Source: Norana najaformis (Eukaryota; Annelida; Clitellata; Crassiclitellata; Hormogastridae). From it: DNA of 64,000 bases. The translations under genes were made by a program, and so were the position numbers. The notes under the pieces are model-generated. The model saw only the letters and a program-made list of their open reading frames with translations, was not told where the DNA came from and ran no database searches. The DNA is taken from NCBI GenBank assembly GCA_964023275.1, contig OZ029915.1:33397989-33461988 (forward strand), written 5' to 3'. Below, piece after piece: positions 25,301 through 34,139 of the stretch. Numbering within the stretch: position 1 is the stretch's first letter; each line of letters opens with the position of its first letter.

Positions 25301-26224
25301 GAACGACGACAACTTGGCGAAGATTGTATTGTGTTCATTGGTGTGAACGAGAAGACGGAAAGGATATATAATATATATATAAGGATATATAATGCATATG
25401 TAACCAGACGGCGAGGGAGAGGATTTGCTACTGCCATCGTATGTGGAAGTCCCACAGCTCTCTCTTAGGGATGGCTTGATATATATATATATAATATATA
25501 TTATATATATATATAATATATATATAACGGAAGAACACATTATGCATCACATTTTATAGGGAGTTCGCTAGAAGACTGCAATGGAACAGTCAAGAACGAT
25601 AACAACTTGAAGAAGATTGTTTTGTGTTCACTGTTGTGACACAAGATGTCACTCAGTGGTTAGTGTTGTTTGGTCGCAGGGGCTGACATCCGGACATTCG
25701 ACGAGAACAAGCGCACGCGAACCGCCTACACGCGCGCTCAGCTGCTGGAGCTGGAAAAGGAGTTCCATTTTGACAAGTACATCTCGAGACCGCGGCGCAT
25801 CGAGCTCGCTAGCCTCCTAAGCCTCACCGAGCGGCACATCAAAATCTGGTTCCAGAATCGACGGATGAAGTGGAAGAAGGGCGAGGTCAAGGACACGAAG
25901 ACGCCCGGTCCATCTGACGACATCAAAACTACATCCACCACGACTACCGCCACTTCCACCACCATCAAAGAATCCGCTACTTCGTCCCACGTTTCCCCTG
26001 ATGCTCTCTCCTCTTCGTCGTCGTCGTCTTCCTCTTCACCCTCCTTTCCGTCTTCTATAGGCACTCACGAGGGCTTGGCGGCTGTGCTTCCAACCAGTCC
26101 CTCGTCCTCTCGCCTTTCCGGTTCCGCTTACGCTATCCATCCGCAGATCCTGCATCCGGAAAACGACATCAAAACTCCACGCAATACGGTATCTGTTCGC
26201 TCGGCGGAGGCAGATGAATTATGA
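15629..26224 (+). CDS. Xlox: Xlox/Pdx1 ParaHox homeodomain transcription factor, two exons
   Basis: Coding exons 15629-16346 and 25680-26224 join in phase 1 (g|gg, Gly240) into a 420-residue protein. Seen: Tyr/Ala-rich N-terminus, a His run then a Gln run (about 134-146), an Asp run (171-176), a Gly/Ala stretch (204-211), hexapeptide [15 protein letters not shown] from residue 221, and a 60-residue homeodomain at about 249-308 with Gln50, Asn51 and His44. The tail is Ser/Thr-rich. Known: His44 and a hexapeptide of the form FPWMK(S/T)TK are hallmarks of Xlox/Pdx1, a nuclear DNA-binding ParaHox protein that patterns the gut and pancreas-like endoderm and binds PBX through the hexapeptide. It is longer than vertebrate PDX1 (about 280 residues), mostly from low-complexity sequence before the hexapeptide. 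The Met at 15629 was chosen because the N-terminus is family-like and no other in-frame ATG is nearby. Hox2 and Hox3 were considered, but their hexapeptide context differs. No Gsx or Cdx homeobox is in the window. Confidence 0.95.
16358..16381. repeat. (AAC)n microsatellite beside the Xlox donor
   Basis: Seven AAC units begin 12 bases after the exon 1 splice junction. Confidence 0.95.
16790..16930 (-). repeat. Interspersed repeat family C, copy 1
   Basis: Its reverse complement contains cacggggaccttaaatg, ggtgaaggatctcacccg and ggtcgctatagaaaa, shared with 17605-17720 and 21860-22010. It is non-coding and not assigned to a known class. Confidence 0.8.
16965..17560 (+). mobile_element. CR1-like LINE, 3' end with RT C-terminus
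   Basis: Encodes [20 protein letters not shown], then [18 protein letters not shown] and [16 protein letters not shown], the C-terminal thumb/connection region of CR1/L2-type reverse transcriptases. A frameshift follows, then the WNDLPADLR-type end. The 3' tail ends in tgattacgagtatgattacgattac. No 5' part is present, as is usual for 5'-truncated LINEs. Confidence 0.85.
17605..17720 (+). repeat. Interspersed repeat family C, copy 2
   Basis: Matches copy 1 in opposite orientation (cctacacggagacctaaaac, gatgaaggatctcacccg, ggtcgctgtagaaaaccg). Together the two copies flank the LINE end as inverted repeats. Confidence 0.8.
18487..18937. repeat. 43 bp satellite with higher-order structure
   Basis: Seven copies of a 43 bp unit (taggcctacgca[t/g]ggttttgg...) start at 18487, 18530, 18651, 18694, 18737, 18780 and 18823. 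Variants with catgg and caggg mostly alternate, giving an 86 bp dimer. A 75-80 bp spacer beginning aacacctgtccatatctcg follows the second and the seventh copy. Located in the Xlox intron. Confidence 0.95.
19918..20098. repeat. Degenerate (ATC)n repeat
   Basis: Imperfect ATC/GTC trinucleotide tract in the Xlox intron; the open frame rich in His and Ile is an artefact. Confidence 0.9.
20340..20860. other. G+C- and CpG-rich block in the Xlox intron
   Basis: Distinctly richer in CpG than the rest of the intron and free of recognisable repeats. It includes gcggtcataaatac (TTTAT is a Cdx/Hox-like core on the other strand) and ccatttatc. No splice-bounded ORF is convincing. A possible intronic enhancer, by inference. 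Confidence 0.25.
21290..21655 (+). mobile_element. LINE 3' end (GATTACG-tailed family)
   Basis: Contains a decayed ORF2 C-terminus and the family 3' UTR: cgattttgttttgactgagc, ctggttccc, gctttcgttgagcgct, then attacgattacg. The same 3' UTR recurs at 37490, 39780, 51060 and 51570. Confidence 0.8.
21855..22015 (+). repeat. Interspersed repeat family C, copy 3
   Basis: Shares gtacacggggaccttaaatg, gtggtgaaggatct and gtggtcgctatagaaaggcc with copies 1 and 2. Followed by an (ATC)n-type repeat at 22138-22213. Confidence 0.8.
22615..24937 (-). mobile_element. piggyBac transposon, internally deleted, with TTAA target duplication
   Basis: TTAA lies at both 22611-22614 and 24938-24941. The ends are CCCTCATCCACAT and its inverted counterpart CTTTCATCCACAT (11/13). 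The minus strand encodes a frameshifted piggyBac transposase: an acidic N-terminus, [17 protein letters not shown], then [20 protein letters not shown] with the first catalytic Asp, then [13 protein letters not shown] with the second. The region that should hold the third Asp is missing, and the frame resumes at the Cys-rich C-terminal domain ([28 protein letters not shown]). Frameshifts and the deletion make it inactive. It lies inside the Xlox intron. Confidence 0.9.
24615..24757. repeat. 19 bp minisatellite near the piggyBac end
   Basis: Seven full copies plus a partial one of ggaccccaggggtctctat, next to ggggtccaactggacccc; a related ggtccgcttggacccc palindrome lies at 24905-24921. Each unit contains a GGGGTC/GACCCC inverted pair. 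Confidence 0.93.
25102..25552. repeat. Foldback (inverted repeat) structure before Xlox exon 2
   Basis: The arm at 25102-25215 (gatgcatgatgtgttcttct, aagccatccctaagagagaa, caaatcctctccctc) is mirrored by 25405-25552 in inverted orientation with an expanded (TA)n. The loop contains a segment that is repeated directly after the second arm. Confidence 0.85.
25259..25645 (+). repeat. 93 bp direct repeats flanking the second foldback arm
   Basis: 25259-25352 and 25553-25645 share tatagggagttcgctagaag and gattgt(a/t)ttgtgttca with about 90 percent identity. The second copy ends about 35 bases before the exon 2 acceptor. Confidence 0.85.
25680..26224 (+). CDS. Xlox: Xlox exon 2 (homeodomain)
   Basis: The acceptor is ttggtcgcag|gg; the pyrimidine tract is weak and interrupted by G. 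The exon encodes the end of codon 240, a short linker, the homeodomain including [13 protein letters not shown], and a Thr/Ser/Pro-rich tail ending in DEL and a TGA stop at 26222-26224. A candidate AATAAA polyadenylation signal lies at 27006-27011; that assignment is inference. A foldback structure and a duplicated 93 bp segment abut the acceptor upstream. Confidence 0.95.
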
Positions 26225-29070
26225 GTCTGTGTGGCGCCGTTGTCAGGGTTGATGTTGTGGTGACTGTAAGGGGCTGAACGAGTGCACACTGTGAGAATCT
26301 TCCTTGACCCTTGACCCCGCTGACACCGAATTGTAAAGTCTATTCTAAGTGCGTGCGATAGAGTGAACTGAGCGTTTGAATTATTTGTCTAGCAAGAAAT
26401 GCACAAGAAAAGCTGATTACATATGTACATATATAAATTTTGATATGTTATACATGAATTTAGGCTAGATATATATAGGAACAGTACGAGCTTTTATAAG
26501 AACAGCTGCTGACGCTTTACTCAAGTGCTTATTTAAACCCAGGCTTCTGTTCACTGTGGATATGTACAGCGTAGCCACTTAAATTGCTCTTTGGCTCTGA
26601 ATTAACAATCGAACAAATGAATGAGTGGACACACCAACGACTGAAGAAGCCAAACTTGTCCAGACTTATTCGAGATGGAGCGTTCTTTAGTTCTGTCTGA
26701 ATCAGAAACTATATGGGCCTCGTACACGGAAATCAAATTTCATCGAAATGATTTAAGAGACTTACGTTCAGCTGTAATTAGTAAACAGTATTTATACTTA
26801 GTGTGTTATCAACAAAACAAGCCAAGAATTACAGTAAACTTTCTAGGAGCATCAGCTTTTACTCTATTTTATAATATTCGTTGTATTTCAGCTATATAAC
26901 AATGTTGATTGGTTTAATAATATTCTGGAGTCGATATCCGTTAATGCATGCATATACCACCTTAGCTTCAACACCACGACACCGCTTAGTTGGAGCTATT
27001 GAGCTAATAAAGCGATATATAAATGACAAATACAATATCCTTTAATAACAAAATCGTTATGGCTACCAGCAACCTTAATAATTATTTCTTACTATTAATC
27101 ATTGCTGAAGATCGCGGGTTAAATCCGGAGTTGGTCTTCTGAAAAGACATCTAAACTTCAAACCAATAAACTTAAAGTCGAGTATAATTTGCTAAAGCTG
27201 CATTTGAAAATTACGCAAACAAATAAGTTCACATGCATATACAGTGCACTGAAATTTTTTTGCAGAAATTTTGTCGACTCTTTCTGACTTTATGAAAACT
27301 TCACGCTTTGGATTAATTACCACGGCGAGGGATCGAAACTAGGCAAAGTTGTAGCAAATGCATTACGAGACACGCAGATCACAGGTCAAACACCGTACAT
27401 ATGATTTCATGCAGTATATTTAAAGGATTTTATTAGCATAAATTCAAGCTGAAAAGTTTAGCGAAAGACAGATGAATTAAATCGAATGGATTAAGCCAGG
27501 GCTTCTAAATCTGAGGGAATGACGCACGATGCTAAACAGAAATTTAAAGAGAAGGAATACATTGACTTTTCGGAAAACAAAAAAAATCATTTATACAAGG
27601 CGAGTTTCCTTTAGTTTTGATAGACGAGGCAACGTATGACATAAGTTATAGGTAATCATAATAACCAGTTCATAATTTAATTCAAAATGTGAATCACGAA
27701 GTGTAAAGACTAAACTAAGGCTATCAAAAATTTTCATGACAGAAAAATGGTCGTTCAATGTCCCGATGACTAAAAACGTCCTAAGAAGTTCTCTATGCTT
27801 GGGGCGTTGGATGAGAACGGACAATACTTATTCGTGAGCGAGAGCGAAACATGTCATTAGTCTTGGGAGATAGAGGCCCTTGGGCTAAGCTTGGCTCTGC
27901 GCTTTTGCCAACCTAGATTAACTTTTATTTTCGTTTTTTAGATTTAATAAGGTATGCAGTTTTAACTAATCCTTTTAAGCTGAGCCAACTGTTATAGTTT
28001 CGTCTGCTATCTTGCGATTTATAAAACAGAATATAAAGTAGCAGCCAAAATCACAGTCCAAACCTGTTTAGCCTACATGTTATGTTTTCAGGAAAATAGC
28101 TCAATCTCAAACACAATACTTATGCTTCACCGTGTAAAAATTATTGACAATAAGCAATTTTTCCCGAAGAGCCGTGAATTTTTTAAAGATTATTTGAGAA
28201 ACGTTCGTATTGTTCTAACGCTATAACTTAAGCTACAAAATGTTCATCGAGATTGAGATGATATCCTCAAAGAAGCTAAAACTAAGATTTCAAAATGACT
28301 AGAACCGATATTAAATCCAGCAATCTGAACCCTAAAATTCACAATAATTCGTTTCGAAAGGCCTATTACTTATTACTCAAGATTTGCAGCCTAAAAGTCA
28401 CATTTATAGATCCTATCTGGATATGGATGCAAGCCGAACTGATAAGTAGTACTTAAAACCGAATCACTGTAAAAGCTTACTCTATACTTTTACCTTTGTA
28501 TGCTATGCATGCATGTGCGTAGGTGGGCCTATACGTAGAAGCTTATATAGCGCATCTAGACGGCTCAAAACGTTGGGTATACTCAACGATGTTTTGCCCA
28601 TCAAAAAAATGCACGTTTTGTCGACTGCAGTTCCTGAGCATCGTGGCTGATGTCAATGGCAACAGGGCGAATTCAGTTGCTGGCATTAACGATTTCGAGC
28701 CATATCCAATCACTGGAGATATCAGACTCTGGTCATAGATTTAGGCCACTGAGGAGTAAAATAGTTTGGCGCCTTAAGCACTTTCTTCTCTGGAGGCTGT
28801 CGTTCCTGGTGCAAGGACACAAGCCACTTGTAATGTTGAAAGGGCCATAATCACACGCTGGCTTATAGCAGTTGTCTTGTTGGATACACCTGCAAAAAAC
28901 AGATAAATACGCAAATAAAACGCCAATGTGTTAGCTGAATGCAGATAAAACAATGAGTACTACAAGGTACTACAAGTGGCGCCTCCGGCGAGCAAACATA
29001 GAATATGACTGTTAATACAAGATTGCATTATACAGGATGCTATAGATGTAAACATTGAATGTAAATATCT
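26225..29070. other. Xlox 3' flank and intergenic DNA
   Basis: The Xlox 3' UTR is expected to extend into this region; AATAAA at 27006 is the first good polyadenylation signal. No other gene is supported. Confidence 0.4.
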
Positions 29071-29074
29071 AATT

Positions 29075-29640
29075 ATGTGCATTTACAAGCCTTATTGCAT
29101 GACTGGTAAACTAAATAATATTTTTCAAGGTCTTGTAGTCTGTCGGTTACCTTACGCTCTTACATCCTGGACGGGCTTCCAGTCAACGGATTTAGTTGGA
29201 AGGATTGACTCGTTTCTTCACCGGAACATAATATTGGGCAAGATTTGTGAGAAAGCTGAATTAAAGTTTTTTAAAACATCCAGTCACCCCAGCACTATCT
29301 TAACCAGTTACTTCCTGCAACGAACTTACGCAGCCGCATAAAAAACCCTTTATCATTCGCTCACTGTATAAATATAAAATTTTGATTGCGCTGGTTCTCA
29401 TGATTGCTTCAATATCATTGCGACTAATTTTCGTTTCAACAGAATATAAAGTCTGTGCTTTTACTTTCCTCTTGCACTGCATATAAAGTTAGACTTTTGA
29501 AACTGTTTGTAATGTTGCATAATTTTTTTACTGACATTGTGTCAATTTTTCACTGTTTTGTATGCAATCCTGCTGCAAAGTGCGGGCATTTGTTTCCGGC
29601 TAATAAAGATTACTTACTGTTATAGAACAAAACATGCATG
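29075..29640 (+). mobile_element. LINE reverse-transcriptase C-terminus and 3' UTR
   Basis: Encodes FQGLVVCRLPYALTSWTGF, then LVGRIDSFLHRNIILGKIC and LKFFKTSSHPSTIL. This matches the YALPSWxGF and IDAFLxRAxRxG block of CR1/jockey-type ORF2. Differences from the 16965 copy suggest a separate family. Confidence 0.75.
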
Positions 29641-31960
29641 TATTGCACTGAGTATGCAATACCTTTTTTTCAATAAAAAAGATAAATGAGCCAGCTATTT
29701 CGTTTATTCAGCTCAAAATGCAACCCACACAGCACGCTATTGCCTACAGCCTGTGTACGGATGCCTAAATCCAATGGATGCATGCAATATAAACAAAATG
29801 AGATCGTTGACTAGATAAGCTCTTCGTGCTCCTGGAACTAATCTGTCAGAGAACTCTTACTTGAGATCCGATTTCGTTAGCTTGCTCATCCCTTGTGTCG
29901 TCGACAAGCAGTGTTTGTAGTTGTGAGACTTGCGATCGCAATAGCAATCACATATTCCAGGTGCCTTCTCAAATCGCTCAAACGACTCCGGACAATCCTT
30001 GCAGCTGTTCGATTGCAGACATTCAAAACTCTAACACAGGTAAACTGTGAAGTTTTGCTGTTAGGCTATACGAGGTGGACTAAACAAGGTTAGATTTAGA
30101 GTATTGTGGTAGAATAGATTTATTAGAACAGCTAATCACAGAACGCAGTCTGTTTACAACTTCACTTAAAAGAGCTGCATGAGACTATACACTTCATTTT
30201 GATCGGTGAATTTATGTTATGTTTCCATCTAAATGCGCTTTATTGGGAATTATATAGGCCTAAAGTACGTTGATGTGGAGCGGACTAATAGAAATGAGAC
30301 AAACCCAAAGGCGCTGGCAAAGGGAGCACGGGAACCACTATTTCCACTCAAAAAGTGCCTTTGATTTCCAAATTTTCACCCTAAAGGTAAACTGTGGGGA
30401 GTGTGGGTGTTTAATTATTTTTTGAATGGGCTAAAGGCCAGGGAAGTCTGCTGGGAAGGAAAGAGAGAAAGGCTAGTCAAAGGTAACTCATTAACCTGAG
30501 AGCCTAATAAGTAACATTTTACAACAGAAGGGTATGGAAGATAACATTGCTTACATCACAATCAGCGCGACGAGATAGAGGTCATCAGAAATTTCAGAGT
30601 CTTAAAAACTGTCCTAAAAGTTTAGACGACATAAAGCACGATCTAGCTTATTTGGTTCCCCCATTCTAAACTTCCGAATCCGCCACTGCCCCCAAAGAGT
30701 CACAGAACCGCTCTGAAGTACATCTTCAGAAGTTCATAAATTTAGAAGAATTTATAAGCTACCACCAAATTTAGGAAGGAACTAAAAGAACTTAAAAATT
30801 TACAGTTACGACATTCATAGATGGCGCAGACTGAAAGTCCTAGGCCAAAACAATTTCCCTGGTAAAACTCAACCCAAAACTTACCAGCGTAGATGGGCTC
30901 TATTTCAACACAATGGTCGAAAGACGCTCGTTAGGACTTTTACAACTGACTTAAAACACACGAAGCTTTCTATATAAATTATATATATATGCATTATCTT
31001 ACTCAGGAAAATCTGCGATAGGTTTGCAGTAACATCCTGTGTGATTAGTGAAACGAAACAACTGTATCCTCGACAAATGTGAACCGTCCACGTAAGATAT
31101 TTCCTGTCGTATATAGAAGACAATTTTACTTGTTTATTAGAACTTAATATATTGAAAACTCTCGTAATGGGGTAGTGTTGCAGGTGTAGCAATCGCACGT
31201 CTACCAATCATATCAATGTCTTTCTAAAATTCGTGATGCACTGAATAGCAATCGGCTGATTGCAACATACATATTGCTCTGTACAAAATTGCAATTTATA
31301 CAGCAGTTAATTACATCTTCTGCCTCGACTGGACTGTCATTAAGGAATCTAGTCTTACTGAGTTGCAACCATTGATTGACGCCTTGTGTATTGCGATAAT
31401 GGCGCTTAACAGTTCCAGATTAGGTTGGATTAGGTATTACCGTTGAAACGCATTTTCTGGAGACTTGTTGCCTGCTTTTTATTGTTGTGTAGATTGATTA
31501 TGAAAAGTTTTATTCGAATGACCTATAAAGACGAATTACCAGTTGAACCAAGATACATAACTTGGAACCAATGTGTGTAGTATTAACTCGATGTACCTAA
31601 CAATGAACCCAATTAATGTACATTTATACGTTTTAGCCATCACACCTATCCCTAAAACCAATGTACTCAAATTTGGAGCTAAAACAGTACACACAACACA
31701 TCATATATCGTGCGCCTCCGACATCTTCACTGATCAGTTAGAACCACCAAACTGCTACCGATGCTGGCTAAATAGAGTTCAGAAGATTGTCGAGTTCATT
31801 CCTATTCAACAGGTGCTTGCAAAGCTGAAGAACGTCTCCGCGGACTGATTAAACGCCACATTCTGCAGTTACAGACTTCCACATAGGCAACTCTGGCATG
31901 TGCGCACTTCGGTGTGTGACTGCCGACTTGTTAGCAAATGTGTTTTTCAACGGTTTCGTT
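29641..31960. other. Intergenic; possible further exon of the VEGF/PDGF-like gene
   Basis: Mostly featureless. A minus-strand open segment at about 31207-31000 reads VRLLHLQHYPITRVFNILSS and RKYLTWTVHICRGYSCF. This could be a later strand of a cystine-knot domain, but no acceptor in the required phase was found. Confidence 0.2.
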
Positions 31961-31969
31961 CAGTTATCG

Positions 31970-32085
31970 GGCGTTTTAAGTTCTCTTTTTGGATTTTTTC
32001 GGGTCGGAAGCACCTCTGCTGAGTTCATCCTCTAAGAGGCGCTTTGTAAATCTCAAATTACAATTACAGTTACAATTCCGAGAGA
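31970..32085 (+). mobile_element. LINE 3' tail
   Basis: cgggtcggaagcacctctgc and aagaggcgctttgtaaatct, followed by attacaattacagttacaat. The same tail occurs inverted at 43735-43800. Confidence 0.75.
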
Positions 32086-32560
32086 TAGACAGTTCTTGCA
32101 AACTAAATTCTACAGTTGCAGACTCTCAGCAGTTCATGCAAGACACATTCGTCAGTCCATCAATCACGCTCTCAGGTACGTGTTGCCCGGAATACCTGTA
32201 TAGTCGGTCATTGCCCAACAGACACTGATAGACGCCAATCTCACAATCATTGCAGTAAGAGTTTCTTGACTCGCCGCTGCATAACGAATCCACAATTTTT
32301 TGGCTGAATTACAGACAAACTGGTGACATGTATAGGAATTATGAAAGCGTGGGATGTGAGACTGTCCAAAAATACACTTCATCGCGGAAAACTATTCTGC
32401 GAATTCATCTTTTCTTTTACAATTCGAAGGACGCTCTAAAACCGTCGTCGCATAATCGAAATCCACCACGTAATTACTCAACAGCACGAGAAACACTGTT
32501 GCAGGCAGAGAGCTTGAAGAACGCCTTAACTTCGAATTATTAGAGGTAAGTATAACATGG

Positions 32561-32742
32561 ATCTAGCCAGATGCTTGAGCGCTCGCCTTTGAACGAGGAG
32601 CGCGTGGGTTCGAGCCTCCTACCCTGAGACGGTTACGGTGTACGAAGCGTGAACAAATCCTTCACGCATAATCGCTCAGCACCATCCACTGACGCTTTGC
32701 CATTAGGTAGTGGCGCTTAATACAAACAGAAATAACAATAAA
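32561..32742 (+). mobile_element. tRNA-derived SINE, family A
   Basis: The B-box-like gggttcgagcctcct is preceded by a decayed A-box region; the body aacaaatccttcac, cgctcagcaccatc, tagtggcgcttaat and the A/AAT-rich tail match 40424-40612. Confidence 0.8.
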
Positions 32743-32788
32743 GAAGTAACGGCATTGAAACTGAGAAATCTTTGGTGCTGATACATAC

Positions 32789-32994
32789 CCTGAAGGCCCT
32801 GATGATGCTGCTGCTGTTTTTGACGTGACATACAGATCCATACTCGCAGCATCCAGACCTCGGTCGACACCGGAAGACCACAGTGCATCTTGGGTTATAG
32901 TCCTTCGTGATGTCGGTGTAGAGCGCTTTTATGCAAATGACTTCCGGAACCGGAAATTGGCAGTAGGCATTTTCTTCAATCTCCCTCTCATGTT
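32789..32994 (-). CDS. VEGF/PDGF-like cystine-knot exon
   Basis: The 206 nt exon contributes two bases to a split Glu codon and then 68 codons. It contains YCQFPVPEVIC, then NPRCTVVFRC and SGCCEYGSVC, the first two-thirds of a PDGF/VEGF domain. The last one or two knot cysteines would be in the next exon (below 32788). A tRNA-derived SINE ends about 45 bases beyond its donor. Confidence 0.72.
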
Positions 32995-33486
32995 CTGTCG
33001 CCATTTCTACGAGTATAAATGATCAATTATTTCTATGGCGCTATATAAAGGCGAGTTACTCTTAAAGACACATGTTGTTATCTGCACTAGAAAACAACCA
33101 CAAAAACTCATAAATTCACGAGAAATTTCGAGAAAAAAGCCAGTCGTCTCGGACGCTCGCATACACATCGAACGCACGCAGCTGATGAGGAACAACGCCG
33201 CATCATGGAGAAGAAATACCCGAGACTCAAGACATACACAGACTTGTAAACACAATTGCGAAATGCTGTGTTAGTCTACAGAGACCGACCTCCGATAAAT
33301 GCGTTGGTGTGGCCATGCATTGACAGCAATTAAAAGACTGTAGTAATGGAATCTGTTTGCAAACATTACTAGTAACTGCGAAATTTTGTAAACCGATTGT
33401 TAACTGTCCGAGATTAAAGTAGTAAGGTGGTGATTATGACAGGCGCTGCTACGATGACAATGATGATGATGATGATGATGATGATG

Positions 33487-33557
<71 letters not shown>

Positions 33558-33850
33558 CCTTCTAATTTCGTTTCTTCGTAGCTCCCATTGATTGGATTAA
33601 GAGCCAGTTTCGCTTGAGGTTGTAACCATATCGCAGACTCTTTTTCTTCTTCTTTAACTCTTAGCTCTTCTGCTAGCTCCCCAGAGTTTTCGAATGCTTC
33701 TTCCTCACCGGTGACGTATTCCAGGACTTTAAGAAGGTCCTCGTTTTTTTCAATGGCATTCTCTATTCCTCGAGAATCGGAAATTTTCCGATTTTTTGTG
33801 ACATCCGTCACCATCCGTGGTTTAAAGTTTCTCCGATGTCCTTGCAAATT
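32789..33850 (-). CDS. VEGF/PDGF-like growth factor, partial (two exons)
   Basis: Exon A (33850-33559) and exon B (32994-32789) join in phase 1 across a 564 bp intron. Exon A follows tttttctcag and ends g|gtgaat; exon B follows gcgacag and ends agg|gtatgt in phase 0. Exon A encodes an acidic, Lys/Glu-rich, probably propeptide segment. Exon B carries seven cysteines in the order of a PDGF/VEGF cystine knot, with the core NPRCTVVFRCRPRSGCC and then a Cys six residues later, plus a possible N-glycosylation site NSS. The RC-x4-GCC spacing resembles invertebrate PVF/VEGF proteins more than vertebrate RCGGCC. Such ligands are secreted dimers that activate VEGFR/PDGFR-type receptor tyrosine kinases. 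The signal-peptide exon and the exon with the final Cys-x-Cys were not found with confidence, so the model is incomplete at both ends. Family assignment is fairly sure; orthology is not. Confidence 0.72.
33455..33555. repeat. (GAT)n then (ATT)n microsatellite
   Basis: About 33 trinucleotide units directly downstream (minus-strand sense) of the exon A donor of the VEGF/PDGF-like gene. Confidence 0.97.
33559..33850 (-). CDS. Upstream acidic exon of the VEGF/PDGF-like gene
   Basis: The 292 nt open segment (97 codons plus one base) has a strong acceptor and a GAAG|GTGAAT donor. The protein is charged, with a coiled-looking Glu/Lys stretch (AEELRVKEEEKES) and no recognisable domain. It is joined to the cystine-knot exon because the phases match exactly, the strand is the same, and both are codon-like. 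A long (ATT)n/(GAT)n repeat begins immediately after the donor. Alternative: an exon of a different - strand gene. Confidence 0.55.
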
Positions 33851-34056
33851 CTGAGAAAAATCGCCAACATCGTTAAATTACATCTCTTATCATACAATAC
33901 ACTCTAAATATCGTTGTGCATCATATAAAGCCTCTGCGTGGGATAGAAAGCGAAACTTTGAAGTGCACAAAATGTAAGCTAATCTATAAAATCTAATCTA
34001 TATAATCTTATAAATATTATAGCTCATGCGACTGCAATTTTTCCGCTGGTGGAAGC

Positions 34057-34139
34057 TGACGTCAGCAGTGATATTTGCTCGAGCAAGTTTTTATTGTACG
34101 CTTGTGATTGGTTGCGTTCGCGCGCACTGATTGACGTCA
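34057..34139 (-). promoter_or_regulatory. Paired CRE/ATF palindromes with an inverted CCAAT box
   Basis: Two perfect TGACGTCA palindromes lie at 34057-34064 and 34132-34139, with ATTGG (inverted CCAAT) at 34107-34111 between them. They sit about 200 to 290 bp upstream of exon A of the - strand VEGF/PDGF-like gene. CREB/ATF sites and CCAAT boxes are common in proximal promoters. The assignment as this gene's promoter is inference, and the TSS was not identified. Confidence 0.35.

Noticed and set aside
15629-26224. Hox2 or Hox3 identity for the homeobox gene
   Set aside because: The hexapeptide context TTKSH and homeodomain His44 point to Xlox/Pdx1 rather than an anterior Hox gene.
32129-32390. 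Minus-strand Cys-containing frame (ESRNSYCNDCEIGVYQC) as the next growth factor exon
   Set aside because: Cys spacing does not fit a PDGF/VEGF C-terminus, and the phase-0 join needed from exon B hits a stop; more likely transposon debris.
32580-32640. True tRNA gene at the B-box-like sequence
   Set aside because: No complete cloverleaf; the sequence is repeated at 40440 with a shared SINE body, so it is a tRNA-derived SINE.
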